DNA from: Eleginops maclovinus
Taxonomy: Eukaryota; Chordata; Actinopteri; Perciformes; Eleginopidae
NCBI RefSeq assembly: GCF_036324505.1
Contig: NC_086355.1
Location: 19,768,518 to 19,832,517, forward strand
Length of the DNA stretch: 64,000 nucleotides
Direction of reading: 5' to 3'
Shown one piece after another: positions 12,601 to 25,300 of the stretch. The first letter of the stretch is position 1, and every line of letters begins with the position of its first letter. The notes under the pieces are model-generated. The model saw only the letters and a list, made by a program, of their open reading frames with translations, was not told the origin of the DNA and did no database searches. The translations under genes and the position numbers were made by a program.

Positions 12601-13842
12601 TCAATTTCAGTTAAACTACCCATTTCAACATTTGGTTGGTTCACATCAGGGCTGCTCAAAGCAGGACAAAATAAGCCAAGCTGTTTTATTCATTTAAATT
12701 CATTTAATTTAATGTATGATATTAAGTGCAGCACAAGGTCAAAAGGTTATCAAAATATGGACTAGTGCAATATTCAAATCACACTAAGCACAATACAGTA
12801 TTTGTTAAAGGCTCAATATGTGTTCAAACTCCATTTTATATTAAGTATTGTGGAGCTGAAGATATCTAACCACCAAAAAAACATGCCGATGTAGATATAT
12901 TTTAATTTAAATAATGAATCCCAATATTGCAAATTTCAAAATAATAGGTATTATCATACCAGGGCGCAAACGTTAATTACAGTCAAAAGTACCGCCCCGC
13001 CAACTAATGGTTTCTTCATGTCTTAAAGCTGCTGAGTCATATATTGCAGCTCAAACAACAAATAAATCCAGAGTTTCTTTACTTCCACTACAGAAAAAAG
13101 GAGAGTAAAAGAAAAGATCTACTTCAGAACTCTCAGTTTCAGTGTAAGCCTGCTGCCTGCCACTTGTCCACCGGCAGACCCACCGGACATCCATCCCCTA
13201 TTTATTGTGAGCAAAGTAAAAACAAAGCTCTCTGTTATTATACAGTTTTTGACAAACAGAAATATTGTTTTCTGGCATCACTTTAACATTTTACGGGGAA
13301 ATCTGCATTTTGGTATGGAAGTACGAAGCCCGTTACCCGGTTTACACAAAACCCTGCTTTAAATACAATAGGTGTTTGATACTTGACCTTTCAAAGAGAA
13401 AAGTTTTAGCACCCCTTTTTTAGACAATGGCAGCAAAGAGTTTGTTTGCTAAAAGGTTGTGGTTGAACGACTGGTTGCCTCAAGTGACATCTGAAACATT
13501 GCGTATAATAGAGATGTAGACCAACAAATGAGCAAGTGCTGAGAACAAAGATGCGATAATATGCTGGATTGCATTCAGGCTGGAAGAGAAGACCTTGCCA
13601 AGCAGTTTGGGTGAATGTGTCCTTGCTTTACAGAGTCCTGTCACCTTATTTGTTCCGGAGTACAACAGTGGCATTAGTATACCCCATTAGTATCCATTAG
13701 TGTGACAAAATCCACAACATATACACAAACAAGCAAGAAGCCAGTGCCAGCTTTGTGAACGATGGGAGCAAGTTGGGAAGTCAGGTCTGGGCCCTGACAA
13801 AGCACAATGGAACTGAGCTAAATGAGCTTATTAAGGAGATTA
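9641..13842. other. Non-coding AT-rich DNA
   Basis: Contains a short (TA)n at about 9880-9893, poly-T/A runs and a (GTGTGT) stretch near 10998-11015. No gene, RNA gene or recognised mobile element was seen. Confidence 0.4.
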
Positions 13843-13899
13843 CAAGAGGTGAACTTAGAGGCAAGAGGTGAACTTAGAGGCAAGAGGTGAACTTAGAGG
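13843..13899 (+). repeat. Short tandem repeat, 3 x 19 bp
   Basis: Three perfect copies of CAAGAGGTGAACTTAGAGG follow one another directly. Confidence 0.95.
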
Positions 13900-16084
13900 C
13901 AAGCGAAGTACGAGAATTAAATGTTCCAAAACGTTGGTACAATAGGGATGTATGGGCCATGAAAGTTTGCTCATGAGATTATCAGTAGGGGTTTATATTA
14001 CTAGTGTCGTCATGATATTATACCGATTATTTGAACAAAATTAAAAATATATTTCCTCATGTCACTTCCAAGTATTCCACAATAAGCTTTTGATTAGAAT
14101 CAGGGGTGATCAATATGAAACCATTTCATATGGCCATTTAACACATCAGCTACATTTATATCAACTCACATAAAGCAACTCAACATTTCACAATAAAAAG
14201 GTGCAACTTAAAGATAACATATTGTATCAAGTTGTCCATTTCGCATACATGATATTTGATTAATAATCTTTGAATCTGTATATTGTTTAAAATGCAGGGT
14301 AATCGCTCACACCCTTCCCTCTGGACGATTATTCTTTAAAATGTAAGAGTAATAAAAACAAGCTACCTGTTAATAATCATGTTCTAAAAAAAGGCAAAGA
14401 ATCTTTATCACATATATCATACGCAAAGAAGTAGAACAGAAATTTGCCAAAATCATATTATCACAATTACTTTCTAAATAGAAATATGTTAGTGGCTTCA
14501 CTAAAGATTTCAAAATTGTAATCCATTATTGTTTAAATCAGTTTACTCCAACTTGATGATATTGACGCTGATTTAGACTTGATGAAAGAAACCCCCTTTT
14601 AATTGTTTTCTTTTGTTACAATATATTTTGCATGCCAAACACGCAAAGGCAGTTAAACAAATGTTTCCTCAATGATGGAAAACAGCGGCGAAGCTCAGTT
14701 TGAATTCAGTCTGCTGTAATTGATTCCATTGTCGTGGTGAAACCGCAACCTCAGCAGTTGGATTCTAGCTGGGACTTTTGTTTCAAACACATTTCCTGAT
14801 CTGTCTTGACAAATGACAGAACAAAGGGTCTGTTTTGGAGTATTCTTCTAAATGTTATGCTCTTAAAAAGGCATTCCATGGGCAACTAATTACAACATCA
14901 AATGTTCTTACTGCACATTAACCGTGGTTGGTCTTGCCATTTATGCCGTGCTATTTAGTTTTATTACTTGGAGTAATAGCGCAAAGTCAACATCTAAATG
15001 GGGCTGAATTTGTCTGAACAATATTTTTTTTAGATGTTGATCTAAAACGACTTTAATTACAAAGCTGATCTGAGTCTAAAGTATCTCAGACTGTGGTGGA
15101 TGAGTAAGTAAAAGTAAAACAAGATGTGACAGAATGGAATTATAATGGGAGGGACATGAAGTGGTGTGATGCTGTAAAGCAGTAAATGGAAATTATCTTT
15201 CTTTATAGAATATTACAAAATAATGTGCAATTACATTTAATTATACAATACTTTTTGCATAATCAAACCATCCCCCAAATCTTTGTATAGCTGTGAAACC
15301 AGTTTTAAACTGCAGGCATTTGTCTGCTGTAGTTCTTAATCCCAAAAGTCATGATTAGAAGACGACTAGTTCCGCAAATGGGCAAACACGAGAAATTACA
15401 ACTGTTTCTTATATATACACTGCAGGTGTTTAAGTCATAAAATGTTTTTCTACGACAAAAAACACACTATGAAAAGCATTAACACTAGTGAGAAATTGCA
15501 ATCAATCCATGTACCTTTGATTCATGAACCCATGTAGTGTACTTTTCAGTGTGATGTCTGTGTTAGTAAATTTTTCCAACTGAAAATGTGAAATTTAAAT
15601 ATTATTTAAATGCCACGTGTTACTGTTAGTCCTTAAAGTTAAACTGGAAGTGCTTCTTTTTAGACAAAATGTTGCACTAATATTTAACTGCCACTGAAAC
15701 CGAGCAGATATATTCTTCCCTTCACCATCAGTAGATAGGATGGTGGTGGGATAAATATGGGAGTACAAAACTCACTAGTTACACATTCTATAAATACTAA
15801 ATAGTGTGATCACTATTCAGAAAATAGAACCAAAATGATAACAACATTGTAAGAGCAAGACAACTGCGAGAAGAAACATCCCACAGAGTACTTTAAATAC
15901 TTTGTCTTTGTGTAGGACACTCCTAAGAAAAGGTTTTAGTCACACTGGTAATTCAAGACGCAACAAATATAGTGGTTGAATTGCATCACAATCTATTTAA
16001 CCACAGGCAGAGAAAGAATCATCATGACCATTTCCTTTTTAAAGCTAAGATTAGATAGACGTATCCAGAGATAATCAAATAAAA
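13900..16084. other. Non-coding AT-rich DNA
   Basis: I see no gene or structured element here. Confidence 0.4.
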
Positions 16085-16520
16085 CGGGAAATTTGTTAGC
16101 ATTTTACCACTTCCCGTATCCTCATCTTTAAGTTAACCGCATTTTAATGTGTTATTCTTTTGTTCTACGAAATAAAATACATTGGTAAATACCTCAGTCA
16201 TGAATGTCCTAAGCTTCTATGTGTCATAAAAATGGTGTTTGCTAGCACGTTACTAAAGGAAACTACTAAACGTCCTAAGCTGGTTCCCCTTTAACAGTGA
16301 GACCGTGGTGAAATGTATATATAGCCTACCCTTACGTTTACACTTCTGGCAATTTTACACATTTATGGTTGAAAGAAAATTCATAAAAGTGTTGTAAGTA
16401 TGTGGATAATATCCAGCTGAACAAAACTTTTAAGTATCCAAAAGGTTTGTTTGGTACAGTTATTTTTTCTCCCCGCTATATTCCAAAACCCAATGGTATT
16501 GCTTTTTGTCTAGGGAACCC
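16085..16520 (+). repeat. Dispersed repeat family Y, copy 2
   Basis: GGGAAATTTGTTAGCATTTT, ACCACTTCCCG and the closing TATTCCAAAACCCAATGGTA match 2490-3095 in order. Divergence is high. Confidence 0.45.
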
Positions 16521-18406
16521 TCGCACACTAATCATCACAGTAAATCCCTCCTTTCTCAAGCACTAAAATGTGTCATATCACCAGAAGTAAAAATATAGGA
16601 GGTAATCAAAAAAAGAGATGCTCAGCTGAAAATAAAATATCACAATGTGGACACAGAACATCCTGTTTTACCTCTGCTCCAATCAGGGTTCCTCTCTAGC
16701 AGAGTCATCCTTTAAGAGGAGCACCCTGAGCCAATTCTGTTTTTTTTTTTTTTAAAGGCTGCAGTGACCTTGTTCCTGTGGGGCCTGGACTTTACGAGCG
16801 TGCAACAGCAGCCCTCCAGAGCTTGTAATGCTGAGGGAATAGTTTCCACTAGTGAAGGCTTAGAGTAGTCTTAGCAGAGCAGAGGCACAGCCCTTCTGGG
16901 TTAGCACTTCAGAGGAAATGTAAGAGAAAAAATATTAGATTTTTGCATCATTTATTACTGTGAACGGGTATTAAACATCCAAATTAACGCTTCTACATTG
17001 TTTAAGACTTACTAGCTGAATAGTGAAACCCAAGTAATTATATCAACAAATGCTTTATTTGCTGTGTTTCTGGCAACAACAAAAAAAGACTCAAGTGACA
17101 CAAAACACAGCTACAGATGTGTTAAATCTTATTTTGGATCAATGAAATACATCGATTTATAGAACCATAAATACCAGAGCAGTTTACTTTTTTTAACCTG
17201 ACTAGATTATCCCAGAGATGCGTAAGGTCTTTTCAAACTAATTTATCAAACAGAAAATGTACTACTTTTCAGAACTCCAAACAAAATAAAGGCTTATTTG
17301 TGAAGTCCAGTTTTGACAAATGTAAATCAAGATTATTAATCTACACCTATATGTTGTTGACTGGATGAAAACAGCAGTAAAGGGCTGTATTGTTTGGACT
17401 TTCGTGAACAAAATAAAGGTATTACAACTATAGCAGTATGTTGAGACTTTAGCCATGACACCTACACAACAACGCAAAAAAAAAAAAAAACAGAACGTTT
17501 AAGCATTTAACATTAAGTTACATTCAACTTGCTGAATTTGAATTTGTGAACTGGAAACTAGCTTCAGCCTCGTCCTGCTGCTGCCTCTGTGTTTACACTT
17601 CATGCAGACACAAGTTTACACCCAATGCTGTGGCAGCGGCGGTTCAACCTCAGCACAAGCCTCCATCATAGGCTACACACACTGCCTTCTCCTCAATTAC
17701 ACACTAAAAAAATGGTCTGGTTGTGTTAGAAAATGTGAACAAATGTGTGTAGCTAGAGGATGTTTTGAAATAGAGCTAATGTTATATTACTATGAGACAA
17801 GTTTTACTGCACTGATGTACCTTGCTGGTAAACACACGTCTGTAGCCTATTAAGTGACACAGCTCCCCACTACATCTGGTAACTCTTTACACTAGCCTCA
17901 CACTTGGAAGGAAAACAATATGACACGGTTTGCCCCTGTGCAAATCTCTCAACTGGAAAGTGAAGAGTTTGAAAAATGATTAGTGTCCTGCTGTTAATTT
18001 ATTTTTTTTAAAACGTTGCCGACATGACAGCCAGTTTCAGACAAGTTTGAAACAATAATGCTAGCTTAACTGTGCAGTTAAAAGTCCTACTTCAATGTAA
18101 AGTGGCGGAGTAACACTGTTGCACAATTCGGAAAGTCGACAGTATTTTAAGTTCACTGCAAATTACTAATACTAAACGACAATGGCGGTATTGCACAATA
18201 TTTTCCTCCTGGTTACTGTAAATCACGATAAAAGCAGAACAAAAGTAAAGTGTAGCACTATAACAGAAACTCAGTGAGGGTACGAGGAGGAAAAGCTCGA
18301 GACGTTCAACATAAACACACTTTCTAGTTCTCTCTCAACTTCAACCAAAAACACGACTGTAAAGGAAAGGCTAGTTGTTTTTGCAAAGACAGAAAAGAAA
18401 CACTAC
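16521..18406. other. Non-coding DNA (would be intron if the candidate minus-strand gene is real)
   Basis: Only short frames, poly-T at 16740-16754 and poly-A at 17477-17490. No domain is recognisable. Confidence 0.35.
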
Positions 18407-18600
18407 CTGAATTGAGCACCCTTTTGGTGCAAATGGCAGGTTTTCACCCGGTATCCAAGAGCATCCACAGGGCAGGGTTTTAGGACCCGTCGGGCTGTCG
18501 GTACTGTAGAAATCATTGAGCCAGCAGCTCCGCCATACTGAATCAATCACGTGTCCCACAGCCTCCTGTAGTTCCGTAGGGGGCGGGGCCTGCAGGACAG
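18407..18600 (-). other. Candidate first exon of an unidentified minus-strand gene
   Basis: The minus strand has a CACGTG E-box (18548-18553), then ATGGCGGAGCTGC, a GC-balanced stretch, and a clean donor CAG|GTAGTG at 18407/18406. The ATG opens a frame of only seven codons, so the exon would be mostly 5' UTR. Upstream lies a GC box (CCCCGCCCCC, about 18579-18589). Vertebrate LCT neighbours include R3HDM1, UBXN4 and MCM6, but nothing here identifies the gene. Confidence 0.35.
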
Positions 18601-18640
18601 GATGACTGACAGCTAGGAGGATGTCTGTGAGTTGAGGCTA
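18541..18640 (-). promoter_or_regulatory. Candidate GC-box/E-box promoter
   Basis: A short GC-rich island (GGGGGCGGGGCCTGCAGG on plus) with a CACGTG E-box in otherwise AT-rich DNA, placed just upstream of the candidate first exon. No TATA box was found. Confidence 0.35.
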
Positions 18641-19079
18641 CATGAATAAAAGCTATTATTTTCCAGGCAATGAGCCTCTCAGGTGTTTATCACCATGTTA
18701 CTGACTGTCTATTTCCTAGAAAGCATTAGGTGAAATTGAGCTTAAGAAATGGTTTATAATTGTGGGGTTTAATATGTTTGTGGTTAATGTAATTTTGCTC
18801 ATCTTGACGATGGTCAACGGATGGTCCCAGTTTATTTCATGGGGACTGTCAATATGTCCTTGAGCAAGGCAACATTATTGCTTCCGGGAGTTGAAACATA
18901 GCAGCACAGTTGTGCAAGTATGTGTTTCAAGTCTAAGGTGTAAATGTCCTGTTGCATGTGTGTTTTTGTATACACACAAAGTGAAACCTGAAATTTCCAA
19001 TGTGGGATTAAGAAGTATGTATTATTCTTCTGTCTTCTGACTTGGAATTTAATATTCATGAATAAACAAGTATATAACA

Positions 19080-19250
19080 TTACATTTCATTTGGCTGCTG
19101 CTTTTATCCAGCGTCTTACAATAAGTGCAAAAAAAACATAGAGAATCAAACCCGGAACAATAAGTAAAGTGCAGAAATATTTCATAAATACACTTCATGC
19201 AAGTCATACCATTGTAAGTGCAGGCCTAAGCTTACTCTTAGGCCATGTAT
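19080..19250 (+). repeat. Possible dispersed repeat fragment
   Basis: TTTGGCTGCTGCTTTTATCC with GCGTCTTACAATAAGTGCA resembles a very common fish repeat motif (GCTTTTATCCAAAGCGACTT type). Boundaries are uncertain. Confidence 0.45.
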
Positions 19251-19410
19251 ATCACAGTTAAAGTTTATGAACACACATACTTAACTCTTGTTTATTAAAT
19301 GTTCAGAAGTCAATAAATATCAATAGGATCTCAGTTACAAACAGCACAAAACATATTGACACCAGCCTCAAGGGAGATATACCCTGATTATTTTAAAAGC
19401 TTTATCATGG

Positions 19411-19591
19411 AGGCCCCGGCCGTGGCGCAACTGGCTGGGGCACCTGCACCGTACGCAGGCGACCCGGGTTCGATTCCCGACCCGTGGTCCTTTCCAGATC
19501 CCACCCCGACTCTCTCTCCCACTTTCATGTCACTCTCCACTGTCCTATCCAATTAAAGGCAAAAAGCCCCCAAAAAATATATATTAAAAAA
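19411..19591 (+). mobile_element. tRNA-derived SINE with 16-bp target-site duplication
   Basis: The head resembles a tRNA with a box A-like element (GTGGCGCAACTGG) and a box B (GGTTCGATTCC). An unrelated body follows, then a short A/T-rich tail. Flanking direct repeats AAAAGCTTTATCATGG at 19395-19410 and 19592-19607 are perfect, which demonstrates retroposition. A second copy lies inverted at 53669-53856. Confidence 0.9.
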
Positions 19592-19607
19592 AAAAGCTTT
19601 ATCATGG

Positions 19608-21869
19608 ATATCTTCCACTTGGTGAAATATCTTTGATATTGTTAATTAATTGCTGGGAACATGGATGCAAAGCTTCCATTGGTGAGATTACATCTACATT
19701 AAATCCAGTGTTAGGAAAATAGAATCAGTTCACATTTTGCTTATGCAATACAAGCAAAAGACTCAGTGAGAAGAACAGAGACAAAATCACAGAAATGTCT
19801 TATGTTAAATAACCAAAACTGTTGCAACTTTGGCATAAAAAAGGTCTACCATTTAATAAACCAATTGAGAAAATGTGCTCCTTGTGATTAAATCAAATAT
19901 TTTGTCTCCTTGTGTAGCTTGAGTCAGTCATACCTCCTTTTGTTACACTTGGTGATTTCCAGGCAATCTTTTTTAAGACTGACTTTCCACACCAGCAGAG
20001 AACATGTATCAACTTGTTGTGTTTAGTCGTTGATTTAATACTTAGGTGGAGGCACATAAACCAACAGAACATTTTCCAGATGAGAAAAGTGTTTCTCTAA
20101 ATGATGCACAACGTGTTTGCTTAGAGTTTTGCGTCACTGTCGGGTCAGAAAAAAAAAAAATAGTCCTATGATTACTGGAAAAGAGCCTTCCTCTAAAACC
20201 GGATGGAGTTAAGATTGCTGAAAGATTTCATAATAACGTTTTTACAAAATCTTCCAAAATGAATTTGTCTTGTTTACCAAAATACACTTTGAAATGCTCG
20301 ATTTATCACCACTAGCAACTAATAAACAGCTTGAACTGTACATTTTAGGAGTTTCCCTTATAGCTTTCAGAGCCTACCAACTACAAATGTAGCAACTTTA
20401 TCAGACCATCAGATAAAAACGGAAGTGGTTGTGGCTTGCGCATTTTTTTTACACAAAATTAAACTACTACTCGAAGCATAATTGATATTGAAAGGATTAT
20501 TAATTATTATTTTTATGATTTTTATTTTTCCATTTTGAATGCATTTTTGACCCCCGCAAGATATGTGAAAACTCACCGAATTGTGCACGCTCGTCAGGAC
20601 TGGTGAAAATAGATGTGTGCACAGTAAGAAATTAATAAAATAATATTATAATGTAATTTATTCCCAACGTAATCCAAAGGTTATCACGGTCCATGGCTCT
20701 TCTGCCATAAGCATAGGGTGTCTCCCTCACCTCCTGGCAGTCTTTCCCTCTTCTATAAACCCAAACTCAATTAATAAGTGATTATGTCACCAATTTGGAA
20801 ACACTGTATTTTGTTGCCCAAAGTTTTTTGCCGGATATTGATCTTTCATGTTCCAGGAGTCATGGCTGTTGGTAGACATCATTTTATACAAATAATTCAT
20901 CCATACGCAGATGTCATCATTTTACAGGAATTACAAAATGCAATCAACATTTGTTTCACAATGATAAATTACAGCAAAAATATGTTTATTGCCACTTTAA
21001 ATGAGAACTTCCTCCATCAAACTGGAGCAGGTCTTTGATGTGTTCAAGCTTTCCCAACAGTCCCATTACACAATATCTGGCTGTTGCTCAATATGTGAAG
21101 CTCAATGAAAGTAAACACAAATATCCATCTCCTTGTTTTATTGTGGAATATCAATGATGCATTCATGATTCAGTGGCTGCCAACTAACTGAATGTGCCTC
21201 AGCTATTGTAAGCATAATCACGAGTGGATCTTAATTCATGTTATTATAAGAAGACAGTTGGAGTAGTTTTTAAGCTGTTAATTTTAGAACACATTTATAT
21301 TGGACAGACAGTTCCACAGTCCCTGAAGAAAGCCTTTAATTATCAAGTCACATCTTCCCCCAACTTTTAATAAACAGTTGTCAGCATGGGGGCAGTAACA
21401 CATATCTATCTTGCATCTTTTAAACAAGTAGCAAAGACATTACTGACAGGCATTGCAAACAAAAAAAAGGATGCAGTGAAAAAAAAAAAAAATTCTCCAG
21501 GGGGGAAACAATTTTAATTGTTGTGAATTTCTGGTCTTCATCACTTTCAAACACTATATCATTTTATTATTATGCAGGCACAATTTCTGGGGCTGATTAC
21601 AGGGACAGGACAGGAGATTATAAATATATTTTTGTTTACCATCAAAGGTGCAAACATCCTACAATGGCCAAAAAGACTTCCATTAGGAGAAGCACGCTGC
21701 ACTTTCAAATAACTGTCACCGTTGGCTCATCCACCCTAATTGTAAGGGTTTTCTCAGTATATTTAATATGACTAAGTTAGCTACAGTATGTTAGCTAGCT
21801 AGCTTACAGCAGATCTGCAGAAATATCAGAAGGAATCATGTGTTAACATTGTATTGATAAGCCAATAAT
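19608..21869. other. Non-coding AT-rich DNA
   Basis: Short homopolymer runs at 20149-20161 and 21480-21492. Short frames at 20778-21038 and 21523-21771 show no domain. Confidence 0.4.
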
Positions 21870-23227
21870 TTGGGTGGACAGCCCGGGAGCAAGGCAGAGG
21901 CTGTGAGGCCCCAGACACAGGGGCGTAGGTCACAGCGAGGGAACACTTGGGGCCGGAGACAGGGGCGAAGGCCGAGGCTAGGGAACTCTGGCGGGCAGAG
22001 ACGGGGGCGGAGACAGGGTCGGCGACAAAGACGGGGCTGGAGGCCGCGACGGGGACACATTGGGGGCTGGGCAGGAGGGCGACGAGATGTCTCTGGAGGA
22101 CGGCGAGACACTTCTGGAGGAGGGGCAGGAGGGAGGCGAGACGCCTCTGAAGGAAAGGCTGGAAGACGGCGAGACGACTCTGGAGGACGGGCTGGAAGCC
22201 GGCGAGACGCCTCTGGAGGACGGGCTGGAAGACGGCGAGACGACTCTGGAGGACGGGCTGGAAGCCGGCGAGACGACTCTGGAGGACGGGCTGGAAGACG
22301 GCGAGACGCCTCTGGAGGACGGGCTGGAAGACGGCGAGACGCCTCTGGAGGACGGCGAGACACCTCTGGAGGAGGGGCAGGAGGGAGGCGAGACGCCTCT
22401 GGAGGAAAGGCTGGAAGACGGCGAGTGACCATGCTCGAGGACGGCGTAGGCAGCGGTGAGACCCCTCTGGAGGGCTGCGGGACCGCTCTGGAGGAACTGG
22501 AGCAGGAACAGGTGTTGGCGGGACCCCCATCAGAACAGGTGACGGCAGGTCCCCCAACGGAACAGGAGCAGATGTTGGCAGGACCCCCATTGGAACAGGT
22601 GATGGCGGGAGCCCCAACGGAACAGGATCAGGTGTTGGCGGGACCCCCATCAGAACAGGTGAAGGCGGGACCCCCAACGGAGCACGAACAGGCGAGACTG
22701 GATCCAAGGCTGGAGTCGACTGAACAGGCAAGACTGGAGTCAGCAGGACAGACGAGCCTGGAATCGACTGGACAAGTGAGGCCGGAGTCGACTGGACAGG
22801 CGAGGCTGGGGTCAACTGGACAGGCGAGGCTGGAGGCAAGGCTGGAGCCCACTGGACAGGCGAGGCCGGAGTCAACACGATAGGCCAGGCCGGAGTCGAC
22901 ACAACAGGCCAGGCCGGAGGCAACAGGACTGGCGAGACTGGAGGCACGACTGGAGCCGACTGGACAGGCCGGGCCGGAGACGACAGGACAGGCCGGGCCG
23001 GAGACGACAGGACAGGCCGGGCCGGAGACGACAGGACAGACGGGGCCGGAGTCGACAGGAAAGGCGAGGCTGGAGTCGGCCGTGCCGCCAACAGGACAGG
23101 CGGGGCTGGAGTCGGCCGGGCCGCCGACAGGACAGCAGGGGCTGGAGTGGGCCGGGCCGCCGACAGGGCAGGCAGTGCTGGAGTTGGCCGGGCGCCGTCA
23201 GGGCAGGAGTAGCTGGAGTGGGCCGGA
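21870..23227. repeat. GC-rich compound minisatellite
   Basis: Three repeat classes are visible. At about 22130-22430 there is a 33-bp unit built on GGAGGACGGGCTGGAAGACG. At 22505-22690 there is a unit of about 60 bp containing GGCGGGACCCCC. At 22690-23210 there are units near 24 bp, such as GCCGGGCCGGAGACGACAGG repeated about three times at 22972-23040. Because units are multiples of 3 and lack stops, long frames are open on both strands (479 residues on minus, 337 on plus); these are proline- or glycine-rich and match no domain I know. The right flank belongs to a dispersed repeat also found at 39971-40087. Confidence 0.85.
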
Positions 23228-23343
23228 CAAGACAAGAAACAGCTGGGAAGGGGGAGGAGAAACACAGGGGCAACAGGTGAGCACGATCAGACAATCAGAC
23301 AGGAGGGAAACTAAAGACAGGAAGTGAACAAGACAAACGGGAA
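23228..23343 (+). repeat. Dispersed repeat end, copy 1
   Basis: Shares GACAAGAAACAGCT, an AACA.AGG.GCAACAGGTG-like core, AGGAGGGAAA and AGACAGGAAGT in the same order and spacing as 39971-40087. Such segments occur at the ends of a high-copy fish repeat family; the class of element is not certain. It borders the minisatellite at 21870-23227. Confidence 0.65.
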
Positions 23344-24899
23344 GTGACAAAACAAGATATACTTCAAAATAAAACTGTAAACAATAAATACAAAACTGAG
23401 ATCCTTACTTCTCCTGATGGGAATCTTTTGGCTGTTGTAACAGGTTTGCACCTGTCGACCACTGATGACTAGAGAGTGAAAAGAAAAGAGAAAAAAGAAA
23501 GATACTTGCTAGTATACACTATGGCAAAGGAATATTAAGAATTGCAGTTGTGTGGTCTGAGTCCTTAAATCACTGCTCATCGTCAGTGTTCTAAAGAAGT
23601 TTTTTAAATACTGCATAATTGTGGACTATATTAATGCCAAGCTCGAAAGGGTGCTGCCACAAATTATGTAAACACTGGCACCATAGCTTTAAGAATCAGG
23701 GCGCATCTAAAGAAAAAAATAACTCAACCCGGTGCAGCCATACTCTTAAGAAAACACTGACAGACAGCATAATAAGTATCCACTCAAACAGGCCTGTCCA
23801 CGGCAGTAAGTAGGGAAAGCTGGTTTGAACATAGATGGAACAACTAAACCCGGCCACTATCTCCTCTGAAAGGATACCACTGACAACATAATAAGTATTC
23901 TCCGAAAGTCCTCGGTGGCAGTGTGAAATGGGATGCATCCAGGGTTTATCTGCTGTAATGGAGGCAGATGCCATACCAGGCAACATGATATACCATCAGC
24001 CCTATACAGAACATTTTATTAGGTCCCATCACCCATTACTACTGTAGCATACTGCATGTAATGCCAACACTATATCCCAAACAAGGATTCAAAATTGACT
24101 GCACAATGAAATTCTTGATCTGCTTCAGTTTGTTCATCTACAGAATGTGTATAATAATATATGCAAATAGGCGGGGCTTGTTGTTGAGACTTATCTGCAG
24201 CTTGCACTACGCATTAGACTCATAATTCCTAATTCTGATTTATTCCTTCAATCAGCATCAAACAGTTTATTCAGTACTTCTCAGTAAAATTATGAACGAG
24301 TTGAAAGTTGAAAAAATTGTTTTTAATTAAAAACATTAAGAACACATTTCTACAACATTTATATTAACAATGCACATAAATGTATATACTGAACAGAAAC
24401 CAACATCTTTGTTGACATTTTATACCAAGTATTCTTTAAAGTGTCATTATGGCAACCTCTGACATAGAAAAGTGTTTTTTATTTTTTATTTTAGGTGTGA
24501 ATGACAAGAAGTTGTGGGAAAAGAGACTTTTCTTATCAGTGTTGACACTTGTCTTGTCAATTTTGTCAGGATAGGTGACACCCATCTGGGCTTAAGGAAA
24601 TAGAGTGACAGAGGCTTCTGTTGGAAAATTGACTCACTGGTATTGGAGAACCTGCAGCTATGCTGTCAAATTTGAAATTCTGTGTTAAATCAGCAAAGCA
24701 ATGTCAACATAAACCTGTAACCTCGCTGTCATTTGTGATACTTGCAATGTCAATTTAGTGTCACAGTGAACTCTGGAGCAACACGGATTTTGTAGGCTGT
24801 CAACCAATCGTGAGTGGCTGAGGGGCTGATAGTAAGACAAAAAGATATTCTCAAAAAAATATTGTGAGATGGCGTAAATTAAATAGTATATTTGTTTTT
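23344..24899. other. Non-coding DNA
   Basis: No gene or recognised repeat between the two dispersed repeats that flank this interval. Confidence 0.35.
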
Positions 24900-25300
24900 A
24901 ATATTATTGGGCTTTGCTTTCAATTTTGGGCATAAATAGAGAAATGCTTCCTTACTTCCATAGTTAGTTTCTCTCCCACGCACTCCCTGCCTGAAACGCC
25001 TCCATTGGACTCTTTTGTTTACTTCTGTAACATGGTGACATCATTATGTAGCAGTGCAGGCTCACTCTCCAAGATAGTGTACGGGATAGGCTTAGGGGAT
25101 ATCACTAAGCAGTTGACCAATCATAACAGAGCCTGACACCAATCAGAGCAGACTAGGCTCTGGTTTCAGACAGAGGGTGAAAAGAGGTGCTGCAGCACAC
25201 GCAGGATGAGAAAAATAAAGACCTTTTACAGATTCACAAATATGAACCTCAAATACAGATTTAAACCTGAAAATTAACATATTAGGCACCCTTTAATGTC
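24900..25300 (+). repeat. Dispersed fish repeat family X, copy 2
   Basis: Contains CTGCCTGAAACGCCTCCATT and GTGACATCATTATGTAGC as in copy 1. It then continues with CAATCAGAGCAGACTAGGCT, GGTTTCAGACAGAGGGTGAA and AACCTGAAAATTAACATATT, a high-copy percomorph repeat that I recognise but cannot name with certainty. Confidence 0.7.

Noticed and set aside
13843..13899. CRISPR-like array
   Set aside because: The three 19-bp copies are directly tandem with no spacers, and the genome is eukaryotic.
19411..19485. tRNA gene
   Set aside because: Box A and B are present, but the sequence continues into a SINE body and tail and is flanked by a 16-bp target-site duplication; it cannot fold as a full tRNA with a normal acceptor stem.
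21826..23265. 479-residue proline-rich protein on the minus strand
   Set aside because: Open frames of similar length exist on the other strand, all built from minisatellite units. There is no domain, signal peptide, splice signal or promoter.
24755..24780. miR-128-like sequence, expected within R3HDM1 near vertebrate LCT
   Set aside because: Only CACAGTGAAC matches; the rest of the mature sequence and a hairpin partner are missing.
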